In this document: positions 22,506-29,890 of the stretch, one piece after another | How positions within the stretch are numbered: the first letter of the stretch is position 1 | How the letters are laid out: each line of letters starts with the position of its first letter | Assembly: GCA_016215705.1 (NCBI GenBank) | Contig: JACRIR010000018.1 | Coordinates: forward strand, 1 to 30,408 | From: Candidatus Poribacteria bacterium | GTDB lineage: Bacteria; Abyssobacteria; SURF-5 | DNA length: 30,408 bases | Direction: 5' to 3' | The notes under the pieces: model-generated | Told to the model about the DNA's origin: nothing | Database searches by the model: none | Seen by the model: the letters and a program-made list of their open reading frames with translations, nothing else | Program-made: the position numbers and the translations under genes

Positions 22506-23345
22506 ATGCGCTCTCAACCGTGTTTCAGCGCCTGCATTATTGCGCTTGTGTTCGGCGTTCTTCAAGTTGCCTGCGCCACGCGGAAACCTTTTGTTTCACC
22601 AACTCCCGAGAAGCCGACAATCGAGACGCCGGAAGACGCAAAACAACTCCTTATCCGTAGCTATGGCCGCATGAGATCTCTAAAGGCAAGCGGCGAGATC
22701 GAAGTCAGGCTTGGAGAGAACGAGCGGAAACCTGCCACGTTTGTTCTTATGCTTGAGCGACCGGACAAACTGCGCCTGCGGGCTTATAGGCCGCTTGTTC
22801 CCTTCATATTCGAGCTAGTGTCCGACGGCGCAGCATGCTGGCTATATATTCCTTCGGAAAAAACGGCGTACCTGAATGAAGACTGCGATTTGTCAAAAGG
22901 CGCAGATGGCGGCATAGCAATCTCTGCCGAGACAATAATCGCTGCTCTGGCCGTGATAGCCGATCCCGAAAAATTGTCCGATGCTCCGTCGCAGATCGAA
23001 CGTGAGGATGATGCCGTCGGGTTGCAATTGATCGAAGAAGGCGGCGCCGAAAGAACAATATGGCTCGATCCGCAAACAGGTCTTGCGGCCCGTCAGTTGC
23101 TTGCAGATAGGGAAGGAGTCGCGCAGGCCGAGATCGTCTACAGGAAACAGGCGCTCGAAAAAGAGACGGTCATACCTGTCGATATTGAGATTGTTCTCCC
23201 GCAAAGACATGTTTCGATAGTCTTGCGAACAAGCGACCCACAGGTTGATCCCGAAATACCGGCGGCGGCATTCGAGTTCCTTCCGCCCGTCAACACACGG
23301 ATACTCGCATCGAAAGATGTCGCTCAGGATTGGTTTCGGAAATAG
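22506..23345 (+). CDS. Probable lipoprotein, LolA/DUF4292-like
   Basis: A 279-residue exported protein with a strong ribosome-binding site (GGGAGGA, 5 nt before the ATG). The first 22 residues are a signal sequence ending LQVAC, a lipobox-like site with C23; Gln at -3 is atypical, so lipidation is likely rather than certain. The mature protein has the LolA-like pattern of periplasmic lipoprotein-handling proteins: YGRMRSLKASGEIEVRL, then FVLMLERPDKLRLRAYRPL, LVSDGAACWLYIPSEKTAY, and a late EIPAAAFEFLPPVN. DUF4292 outer-membrane lipoproteins share this layout. A role in lipoprotein or envelope assembly is possible, but no partner genes are adjacent. It lies between galactokinase and the spacer before nagB and may be an independent unit. 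Confidence 0.7.
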   Translation: MRSQPCFSACIIALVFGVLQVACATRKPFVSPTPEKPTIETPEDAKQLLIRSYGRMRSLKASGEIEVRLGENERKPATFVLMLERPDKLRLRAYRPLVPFIFELVSDGAACWLYIPSEKTAYLNEDCDLSKGADGGIAISAETIIAALAVIADPEKLSDAPSQIEREDDAVGLQLIEEGGAERTIWLDPQTGLAARQLLADREGVAQAEIVYRKQALEKETVIPVDIEIVLPQRHVSIVLRTSDPQVDPEIPAAAFEFLPPVNTRILASKDVAQDWFRK

Positions 23346-23488
23346 CAAAAACGCAATTAAACTCGCGCTCATATGGATTTATCCAGGCCAATGTTTGAGA
23401 CAGAGGAAACAAATCGGGTGGTGTTTACCGCCGCATCGTTGCAATTTCCGTTTTTTTTTCATATCATAATCTTGCCGTCTTAGGAGGT

Positions 23489-23585
23489 CGTTTCATAAAT
23501 CCTGTATCGTATCTTGTAGGGGCGACTCGGTGAGTCACCCCTACAGAATTCAGGTGCATACGTTACCGTATTTATGAAAAGACGT
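23489..23585. mobile_element. About 97-bp MITE-like inverted repeat with palindromic core
   Basis: Outer arms TTTCATAAAT (23491-23500) and ATTTATGAAA (23570-23579) are perfect inverted repeats. Inner sequences TATCGTATC and its loose counterpart ACGTATGC extend the pairing. The core at 23515-23545 is TGTAGGGGCGACTC facing GAGTCACCCCTACA, differing at one base, and belongs to the dispersed palindrome family. It lies about 40 nt upstream of nagB and has no coding capacity. It could be a non-autonomous mobile element or a folded leader. Confidence 0.6.
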
Positions 23586-23623
23586 ACTTGGGACATAGGG
23601 AGGAGCCCTTTTCAGAGATATTG

Positions 23624-24382
23624 ATGGAACTTATCATTGCAGACAACCGCAAAGACCTGGGCCGCAAAGGCGCCGAATTCATCCTTGATGAAATGAAGAA
23701 GGCGTCGCCGTTCATCCTGGGGCTGGCGGCCGGCAACACGCCCGTGCCGGTATACGAGGAGCTTGTGAAGAAATATGAGGCCGGAGAGGCTGACTTCTCG
23801 CATGTCGAAACATTCAACGTGGATGAGTTCGCCGGGATGCGAACATCGGATGAGCGGAGTTTCGCGACCCAACTTCGACAACAGTTCCTTGACAGGGTTA
23901 ACATACCGTTTGCCCGCAGAAACACATTGGAATCGAGTTCCGGGAGCCCGCGATCAGCGTGTGAACAATATGAGGCAAAGATTCGGGCGGCCGGCGGCAT
24001 TCATCTCCAGATACTGGGCATCGGAAAGAATGCGCATATCGGATTCAATGAACCGTCAAATGCGTTCTCCCGAAGAACGCAGAGGGTAAGACTCGATGAG
24101 CGAACCCGAAAAGCAAGCCGGTCGCTTTTCCCTGCTCTGTCAGATGTCCCCGGATATGGAATCACAATGGGAGTGGGAACGATCATGCGCGCCCGCGCGA
24201 TATTGCTTCTTGCAAACGGGCCCGACAAAATTAACCCGCTGAAGCGTGCTTTCTTGGGACCCGTGAATCCACGAGTTCCTGCCTCAATCTTGCAGTTTCA
24301 CCCGAATCTCACTGTAGTTGTAACAAAAGAAGCTGCGCGTTTTGCGAGCGCAAGTTACGGAGGGAAAAGATGGCAACACTAA
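23624..24382 (+). CDS. nagB: Glucosamine-6-phosphate deaminase
   Basis: A 252-residue isomerase-deaminase converting glucosamine 6-phosphate to fructose 6-phosphate and ammonia. Family words are LGLAAGNTPVPVYEEL near 32-47, FNVDEFAGM with D67, and LGIGKNAHIGFNEPS with H138 and E143. Position 136 is Asn where the E. coli enzyme has Asp, as in the Bacillus-type NagB; the short length also fits that non-allosteric branch. A TTG 36 nt upstream would extend the protein, but homology starts at the ATG at 23624. The ribosome-binding site GGGAGGAG lies somewhat far upstream. Its last 13 nt overlap the Gfo/Idh/MocA gene, indicating translational coupling and suggesting joint amino-sugar catabolism. 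Confidence 0.88.
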   Translation: MELIIADNRKDLGRKGAEFILDEMKKASPFILGLAAGNTPVPVYEELVKKYEAGEADFSHVETFNVDEFAGMRTSDERSFATQLRQQFLDRVNIPFARRNTLESSSGSPRSACEQYEAKIRAAGGIHLQILGIGKNAHIGFNEPSNAFSRRTQRVRLDERTRKASRSLFPALSDVPGYGITMGVGTIMRARAILLLANGPDKINPLKRAFLGPVNPRVPASILQFHPNLTVVVTKEAARFASASYGGKRWQH

Positions 24383-25524
24383 AAGCAGGCGTAATCGGCA
24401 CGGGTTTCATGGGACCAGCTCATGTCGAAGGGATCCGCCGGTGCGGTTTGGGTGAAGTCATAGCGATAGCCGGCTCATCCGAAAAAGCGGCGCGTGAAAA
24501 AGCCGCTGAACTCGGCGTGGACCGTGCCTATGGCGATTTCATGGAACTGATACAGGACCCCGATGTGCAGGTTGTCCATAACTGCACGCCTAACAATCTG
24601 CACTATGTGATAAACCGGGCCGTCCTGACCGCAGGAAAACACATTATTTCTGAAAAACCTCTCACGGTCAATCTGCGCGAGGCCAAACTGGTGATGAGCG
24701 CGATCGAAAGGACCAACGTGGTCCACGCGGTGATGTTCAATTATCGTCACTACCCGATGGTGGCCCATCTGCGAGCTATGGTGCAGGCGGGAGAACTCGG
24801 CAAGATATATGCAATTCACGGCAGCTACTTGCAGGACTGGCTCCTGTATGAGACCGACTATAATTGGCGCGTGGATGCTGAGTTGGGTGGACCCTCTCGA
24901 GTTGTGGCCGATATCGGGTCACATTGGCTCGACCTTGCCCAATTCATAACCGGCCGGAAGATAACAGAGGTAGTCGCCGACTTCCGCACTTTCCTGCCGG
25001 TCCGCAAGAAAAGCGTTACTACGGTAGGCACCTTCGGGCGCGCGATTACCCCTCACCTCGTTGACGTCCGCGTATCCACTGAAGACTATGCATCCGCCTT
25101 GCTTCGGTTCGAGGACGATATGCCGGGAGTCGTCACCCTGTCGCAGGTGAGCGCCGGCCGAAAGAATCGTCTCTACTTCCAGATAGATGGTTCCTTGCGT
25201 TCAGCCGCCTGGGATCAGGAAGAGCCGGAGGCGCTCTGGTTCGGTTATCGGGACCGCCAAAATGAACGCATGGTAAAGGAAAAACCGGCACAGAAGCAAG
25301 AAGCACGCCGACAGGTTCAGTATCCCCCCGGGCACGATGCCGCGTGGGAGGATGGAATCAAGAATTTCATGAGCGAGGTATACCAGTGCATCGGCAAAGG
25401 CAAGAGAGCGGCTCGCGACACCGTGGGTTTTGCTACCTTCGCGGATGGCTACAGAGCCGTAATGCTGGTCGACAAAATATTTACTAGCAACCGCCAAAAA
25501 CATTGGACCAAGTGCGACGTGTGA
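24370..25524 (+). CDS. Gfo/Idh/MocA-family oxidoreductase
   Basis: A 384-residue NAD(P)-dependent sugar or inositol oxidoreductase. The N-terminal Rossmann loop VIGTGFMGPAH is at 8-18, HNCTPNNLHY at 70-79 follows, and the conserved EKP is at 95-97. The C-terminal domain carries ADIGSHWLDLAQFITG, with D181 and H185 as the likely substrate-site pair. Length and order are standard. The gene begins inside nagB (13-nt overlap) and is followed, after 113 bp, by a sugar-isomerase TIM barrel. This pairing is typical of catabolic clusters that oxidise and then isomerise unusual sugars, inositols or amino-sugar derivatives. The exact substrate is not predictable. An upstream ribosome-binding site GGAGGGAAA lies within the nagB coding sequence. 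Confidence 0.9.
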   Translation: MATLKAGVIGTGFMGPAHVEGIRRCGLGEVIAIAGSSEKAAREKAAELGVDRAYGDFMELIQDPDVQVVHNCTPNNLHYVINRAVLTAGKHIISEKPLTVNLREAKLVMSAIERTNVVHAVMFNYRHYPMVAHLRAMVQAGELGKIYAIHGSYLQDWLLYETDYNWRVDAELGGPSRVVADIGSHWLDLAQFITGRKITEVVADFRTFLPVRKKSVTTVGTFGRAITPHLVDVRVSTEDYASALLRFEDDMPGVVTLSQVSAGRKNRLYFQIDGSLRSAAWDQEEPEALWFGYRDRQNERMVKEKPAQKQEARRQVQYPPGHDAAWEDGIKNFMSEVYQCIGKGKRAARDTVGFATFADGYRAVMLVDKIFTSNRQKHWTKCDV

Positions 25525-25637
25525 CGGGAGGCGCCTCGCGAGGGCTGGTCCCAATTGTCATGCCTGACCACATGCTTTGTACGCCTGAATAATCCGGTCC
25601 CTGTCGGGTTCGGCGTCGAATTGCGGGAGGAGGCACA

Positions 25638-26606
25638 ATGAAAATCGGAGTGTTTACGCCTTTGTTCTTCAATCTCTCGATCTATGAGGTGCTCGACAAG
25701 CTTGCGGAACTGGGGGCGCAAATGGTCGAAATCGGCGCCGGCAACTATTGTGGGAACGCCCACTGCGACATCGATGAACTGCTCGGTGATGAGAGAAAAC
25801 TGAAGGAATATCAGAATAAGTTTGCCGAAAGGAAGATTCGGATCAGCGCGTTAAGCTGTCACGGGAATCCGCTTCATCCTGATACGGAATTTGCACGAAA
25901 TAATCACATCACGTGGCGAAAAACCGTTCAGCTCGCCGACAAATTGGGTGTGGAGGTAGTCAACTGCCTTTCAGGGTGTCCGGGTGACTCGGAGACCTCG
26001 AAATATCCAAACTGGGTCACGTGCCCGTGGCCGCAGGATTATCTGGAAGTCCTGGAATGGCAGTGGAATGAGAAAGTGATTCCCTACTGGAAAGAGGAGG
26101 CGAAATTCGCCAAATCACACGGAATCAACAAGATTGCATTCGAAATGCATCCGGGTATGGTCGTCTACAATCCGGAGACTCTCTTGAAACTCAGGGAGGC
26201 CGTGGGGGATAGCGTCGGAGCGAATTTCGACCCAAGCCACCTTTTCTGGCAGGGAATCGATCCTGTGGCCGCTATTCGAAAACTGGGAGCCGTAATCTAT
26301 CATGTTCACGCAAAGGACACGTATATCGATCCCGTTAATAGCACGGTAAACGGTGTGCTCGACACGAAGCACTACGCCCAGGTGCCGCAGCGCTCGTGGA
26401 GTTTCCGCACTGTCGGCTACGGACACGATTATAAAACGTGGAAAGATATTGTCAGCGCCTTGCGCACGGTAGGCTACGACTACGTTCTCAGTATTGAGCA
26501 TGAGGACATACTCGCATCGCCCGACGAAGGCTTGCGAAAGGCGATATCCTTCCTCCGGGAGGTCCTCTTCAACGAAGAAGTGCCGGGCGGCATGTGGTGG
26601 GTGTAG
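25638..26606 (+). CDS. Sugar phosphate isomerase/epimerase-like TIM-barrel protein
   Basis: A 322-residue xylose-isomerase-like TIM barrel (AP endonuclease family 2 fold). Candidate metal ligands follow the family order: E169 in AFEMHPG, D198 in NFDPSH, H224 in YHVHAKD and E287 in SIEHED. A cysteine-rich stretch, NCLSGCPGD (109-117) and NWVTCPWP, is a distinctive subfamily insertion. The ATG has a strong GGGAGGAGG ribosome-binding site. It follows the Gfo/Idh/MocA gene in the same direction, and the DUF3786 gene begins 4 nt after its stop, so it is probably the middle of a short operon. Enzymes of this group act as 2-keto-inositol dehydratases, 3-epimerases or isomerases on rare sugars; the substrate is unassigned. 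Confidence 0.87.
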   Translation: MKIGVFTPLFFNLSIYEVLDKLAELGAQMVEIGAGNYCGNAHCDIDELLGDERKLKEYQNKFAERKIRISALSCHGNPLHPDTEFARNNHITWRKTVQLADKLGVEVVNCLSGCPGDSETSKYPNWVTCPWPQDYLEVLEWQWNEKVIPYWKEEAKFAKSHGINKIAFEMHPGMVVYNPETLLKLREAVGDSVGANFDPSHLFWQGIDPVAAIRKLGAVIYHVHAKDTYIDPVNSTVNGVLDTKHYAQVPQRSWSFRTVGYGHDYKTWKDIVSALRTVGYDYVLSIEHEDILASPDEGLRKAISFLREVLFNEEVPGGMWWV

Positions 26607-26610
26607 TCAT

Positions 26611-27270
26611 ATGACTGCACGTAACGCAAGTGGACAGGCAAGCGGCGACACCTTTTTCGAGAAAGACGACAAGATCGATCCGATGTATTGGAAAGAGCTG
26701 ATGTCGATGGACCCATTGGATGTCTGCAGAAGGAGTCTTGCCGCCTACAATGAAACCGAGAGGGCCTATGAACTGAGAGTGCTGAACGATGATTTGCTTG
26801 TATACTCGGATCAGAAAAGGGTTACGCGCGTCAGTGAGCCCGCGAGCGGGAATGACCGTCCACCCGGATTCAATGCCGTTCTTGTTTCGGTACACTATCT
26901 CATCAGGGCAAAGGAGATTCCGATAGCGCGTGAGTATATCACAGAAACCGAAGTGACCGATGGGGGATTCTTCTTCAAGGGGCCGCATGCGCTGCCAAGC
27001 TGGAAAGTCGAGAAGAAGTTCGGCAACGACGCTGCGATGTTCATCGAGAAGGGACATCTCATCGGCGGCAAGCCGGTGCGTTTTGGCGACGCCGCGCTCG
27101 AGTTCCTCGTCCTTCCGCGTGTCCGGATAGCCTATGTCCTTTGGATCTCAGACGACGAGTTTCCGGCTCGCTCGCAAATACTCTTCGATGCCTCGGCAGA
27201 AAAACATTTCGCGCTCGACGTCCTGTGGGCTATGTGCAACCTGGTCACGAATAAACTGCTGGCTGTTTAA
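26611..27270 (+). CDS. DUF3786 domain-containing protein
   Basis: A 219-residue protein matching the DUF3786 pattern. There is an N-terminal DPLDVCRRSLAAYNE segment, a middle VSVHYLIRAKEIPIAREYI helix and a GGFFFKGP strand. The most diagnostic C-terminal block is VLPRVRIAYVLWISDDEFP followed by QILFDASAEKH (168-198). DUF3786 proteins are often found near corrinoid or one-carbon methyltransferase genes in anaerobes, but no such gene is visible here. A longer frame reaching back to 26494 lies inside the TIM-barrel gene and is not supported. The ATG at 26611 is 4 nt after that gene's stop, with GGTGGG as a weak ribosome-binding site. Function is unknown. Confidence 0.8.
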   Translation: MTARNASGQASGDTFFEKDDKIDPMYWKELMSMDPLDVCRRSLAAYNETERAYELRVLNDDLLVYSDQKRVTRVSEPASGNDRPPGFNAVLVSVHYLIRAKEIPIAREYITETEVTDGGFFFKGPHALPSWKVEKKFGNDAAMFIEKGHLIGGKPVRFGDAALEFLVLPRVRIAYVLWISDDEFPARSQILFDASAEKHFALDVLWAMCNLVTNKLLAV

Positions 27271-27321
27271 GCTGCCTTCCTGAGAGTCTTATCCACGGAT
27301 AGAGAGGACACGAGAAAGACT

Positions 27322-28176
27322 GTGCGAATCGACGCCAAAACCCAACTATGCGCTGTCATAGGAAACCCCATCGAACATTCGCTGTCGCCGGCCATCCATA
27401 ACGCCGCCTTTGAGGCTCTCGACCTCAACTACGCATATGTCGCATTCAGAGTCGAGGACATCGCGGGCGCGGTTGCGGGCCTGCGCGCACTGGGAAATTT
27501 CAGGGGACTCAGCGTCACTATTCCCCATAAGGTCTCGATCATGGAGTGCCTCGACGAGATCGATGCGACCGCCAGGAATATCGGCTCCGTAAATACGGTA
27601 GTCAAGGAGAACAACATCCTGAAGGGCATAACCAGCGACGGGCAAGGTGCTCTAAAGGCGCTGGTAGACTACGGCGTTGATTTGCGGGGGAAAACAGTAC
27701 TTATCATTGGGTCCGGTGGCGCCGCAAGGGCGATTGCGTTCACACTTGCCATGTCGCAGCAGCCGCCCGAGATTTGGATAATGGGTATCGTTCGAGAAGA
27801 ACTCGACCGACTCGTGCGTGACTTGAAGGATAAAACGACTGCATGTGTGAGCGGCATGATGGGTGACCCCGATTCGCTCAAACAAGGCGTGATCGCCGCC
27901 GACATCGTCATCCACTGTTCGCCCATGGGAATGCATCCACGGACGGACGAGACGCTCGTACCGAAAGAACTGCTCCGTCCCGAGCACGTGGTTTTCGACA
28001 TCGTCTACAATCCTAAAAAGACTCGGCTTCTTGCAGAAGCGGAAGCGGCCGGCTGCGTGACTATCCCCGGCCTGGAGATGTTCGTGAACCAGGCCGTCGT
28101 CCAGTTTGAGCTATGGACAGGGCAGCGCGCCCCTGTAGCCGTGATGCGGAAAGTCGTAGAGGATAGCCTGCGATGA
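27322..28176 (+). CDS. aroE: Shikimate dehydrogenase
   Basis: A 284-residue enzyme reducing 3-dehydroshikimate to shikimate with NADPH, in aromatic amino acid synthesis. The substrate site is clear: GNPIEHSLSPAIHNAAF at 14-30, catalytic K70 in VTIPHKVS, N91 in SVNTVV and D106 in TSDGQGA. The Rossmann loop is GSGGAARA at 130-137, and the C-terminal GLEMFVNQAVVQFELWTG is typical. The start is GTG, with GAGAAAG before it; no better ATG is available at the homologous position. The stop overlaps the aroK start (ATGA), giving a coupled aroE-aroK pair. The 51-bp gap from the DUF3786 gene is small enough for one transcript but also enough for separate initiation. Confidence 0.93.
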   Translation: MRIDAKTQLCAVIGNPIEHSLSPAIHNAAFEALDLNYAYVAFRVEDIAGAVAGLRALGNFRGLSVTIPHKVSIMECLDEIDATARNIGSVNTVVKENNILKGITSDGQGALKALVDYGVDLRGKTVLIIGSGGAARAIAFTLAMSQQPPEIWIMGIVREELDRLVRDLKDKTTACVSGMMGDPDSLKQGVIAADIVIHCSPMGMHPRTDETLVPKELLRPEHVVFDIVYNPKKTRLLAEAEAAGCVTIPGLEMFVNQAVVQFELWTGQRAPVAVMRKVVEDSLR

Positions 28177-28688
28177 ACGTCGTGCTGATAGGCTACCGGG
28201 GAACCGGCAAAACCACCATCGCCCGGAAACTCAGCGAGCGGCTCTCGATGCGGGTTGTGAACATGGATGCTGAAATCGTCAAACGAGCCGGAATGACTGT
28301 CCCCGAAATAGTGGAACGATACGGCTGGGACCATTTCCGCGATATCGAGTCGGCGGTTGCCGCCAAATTTGAAACCGAAGACAATCTGGTAGTCGACGCC
28401 GGCGGTGGCGTCATAGTAAGGCCCCGGAACATTGACAGCCTCAAGAAAAACGGTATTATCTTCTGGCTCGTGGCCGACGAAGAAACCATAGTCAGCCGTA
28501 TTATGTATGATCACCAAAGGCCTTCCTTGACCGGGACAAAATCCTTTCTTGAAGAAGTGACGGAAGTATTGGCCGAGCGCACTCCGAAATACCGGGCTGC
28601 CGCCGACCACGTCATCGATACCGCCGTCATGAGCGTCGAAGAAGCCGTCAACACGATCGTGCAAATCTTCGCAGACACTAAGCTCTAA
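28173..28688 (+). CDS. aroK: Shikimate kinase
   Basis: A 171-residue P-loop kinase that phosphorylates shikimate at O3, the step after AroE and one before EPSP synthase. The Walker A motif GYRGTGKTT is at 7-15, the magnesium/shikimate aspartate is D32 in NMDAEI, and the substrate arginine is R56 in FRDIES. The glycine triplet lies at 77-79, and the lid carries R116 in QRPSLTG. Length is normal. The ATG overlaps the aroE stop by 4 nt. No classical terminator follows; instead the spacer to the oppositely oriented hydrolase gene is filled with AACCRT-type heptamer repeats. Confidence 0.93.
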   Translation: MNVVLIGYRGTGKTTIARKLSERLSMRVVNMDAEIVKRAGMTVPEIVERYGWDHFRDIESAVAAKFETEDNLVVDAGGGVIVRPRNIDSLKKNGIIFWLVADEETIVSRIMYDHQRPSLTGTKSFLEEVTEVLAERTPKYRAAADHVIDTAVMSVEEAVNTIVQIFADTKL

Positions 28689-28727
28689 ACCCCGAACCGT
28701 AGTTCGTCTTTCCTTTTTCCTTTTCCC

Positions 28728-28842
28728 AAACCTTGAACTTTGAACCTTGAACTATGGTTTGTCTTGACCGTGAACCGCAAACCGTGAACCGTACTTTGTC
28801 TTGACCATAAACCATGAACCATAAACCATAAACCATGAACCA
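28728..28842. repeat. Heptamer-type AACCRTG/AACCTTG repeat tract
   Basis: The spacer between the convergent aroK and hydrolase genes consists largely of 7-bp words: variants of CTTGAAC and TTTGAAC near 28730-28752, then GAACCGT/AAACCGT, and finally an almost pure GAACCAT/AAACCAT run at 28804-28842. The phrase TTTGTCTTGACC occurs twice (28758 and 28796), showing a larger duplication. The heptad phase means the period is not a coding triplet, and no ORF of interest runs through it. Confidence 0.8.
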
Positions 28843-28851
28843 TCTTTTATA

Positions 28852-29628
28852 TTACTTGAATATTTCCGCAAAAAATGCCTTCATTGCCTCCCACGATCGC
28901 TTGTCGGCCTTTTCGTTGTATGCCGCGCCGGCCGACGGGTCATTCCCTGCCTCCGGATTCGTGAAACTGTGCACTGCCCTTCCGTAATACACCATCTGCC
29001 AATCCACCTTTGCGTCGCGCATTTCCTTTTGAAACGCTGCGACCTGTTCGGCCGACACGTGTGGATCATCCGCGCCATGCAGTACAAGGACTCTTGCTCT
29101 TATGTTCTTGGCGTCGGCAGGATTCGGTGTATCGAGATTTCCGTGAAAACTTACGACTCCTGCAATATCAGCGCCGCCTCGGGCTAGCTCGAGCGCTGTG
29201 CCGCCGCCGAAACAATAACCGATGGCCGCGATACGTTTTGAATCGGTGAGTCTGTGCGCTCTCAGAACATCCAATCCGGCGTTTGCGCGAGCCCGCATCA
29301 ATTCGCGGTCGGATCGATATTTCCCGGCCTCGGCCCCCGCCTCTTCTCGATTCTTTGGCCTGACGCCTTTCCCGTAAATATCCGCGGCGAACGCAATATA
29401 TCCTAGCTTCGCCAGTTGTTCAACGCGCGTCTTCACGTACGGCCCGATCCCGGTCCATTCGTGTATTACCAATACGCCGGGCCGCTTTCCTTTGATCGCG
29501 TCGTCATATGCCAGATATCCCTCCAAAACCGTGTCGCCCTGCTTGTATTCGACGACTTCCGTCATTACCTTCGCCTCTGCGCTTGCCGCCCATGCCAGGG
29601 CTATAAGTATTCCCAATAAGTACTTCAT
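28852..29628 (-). CDS. Secreted dienelactone hydrolase-family protein
   Basis: A 258-residue alpha/beta hydrolase with an N-terminal signal peptide (hydrophobic residues 3-15, likely cleavage after AEA at 17-19). The cysteine nucleophile of the dienelactone hydrolase family is C139 in IGYCFGGG. The acid is D188 in HGADDPHV and the histidine is H220 in RAVHSFTNP. E57 in VIHEWTG is the conserved residue that positions the cysteine. The ATG at 29628 has a strong GGAGGG ribosome-binding site. Family members hydrolyse lactones, esters or similar bonds; a periplasmic location suggests an exogenous or envelope substrate, which is unknown. The gene is transcribed toward aroK and appears to be a single-gene unit. 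Confidence 0.88.
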   Translation of the reverse strand: MKYLLGILIALAWAASAEAKVMTEVVEYKQGDTVLEGYLAYDDAIKGKRPGVLVIHEWTGIGPYVKTRVEQLAKLGYIAFAADIYGKGVRPKNREEAGAEAGKYRSDRELMRARANAGLDVLRAHRLTDSKRIAAIGYCFGGGTALELARGGADIAGVVSFHGNLDTPNPADAKNIRARVLVLHGADDPHVSAEQVAAFQKEMRDAKVDWQMVYYGRAVHSFTNPEAGNDPSAGAAYNEKADKRSWEAMKAFFAEIFK

Positions 29629-29717
29629 CTCACCCTCCTGTACAACCCAGTTTCGAAATCGCTCTTAATCGCTGCTTCTTCTTTTTCTTCGCGCCTTTGT
29701 GGTTAATGCCTTTTCCC

Positions 29718-29890
29718 AAATCCGCGTTTATCGGCGTGCATCTGCGGTTAGGAATGCCTTTTGTCGTTTCTTCTTCTTTCCGCAAATCCGTGCCAATCCG
29801 TGTTAATCTGTGGTTAGGAACGCTTCTTCTTCTTCCTCTTTTCGCCCATCTCTTTCCCAAATCCGAGTGCATCGGCGGTTCCCGTACTTC
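29718..29890. repeat. Three imperfect AAATCCG..ATC..GGTTAGG repeats with TTCTTC linkers
   Basis: Units begin with AAATCCG at 29718, 29784 and 29859. Each continues with a GTGCATC or CCAATCC stretch, TCTGYGGTTAGGAA (shortened to ATCGGCGGTTCCC in the third), and a pyrimidine-rich linker of CTTCTT words. The period is 66-75 bp. Similar pyrimidine-rich text precedes the first unit from about 29660. The array lies upstream of the leftward hydrolase gene. Confidence 0.7.

Noticed and set aside
22274-22660. A 128-residue rightward ORF overlapping galactokinase and the lipoprotein
   Set aside because: It is Arg-rich, out of frame with both real genes and crosses a spacer repeat; no family features.
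28689-28851. CRISPR array or telomere-like repeat
   Set aside because: The units are 7-bp imperfect words without spacers of constant length, and there are no cas genes nearby.
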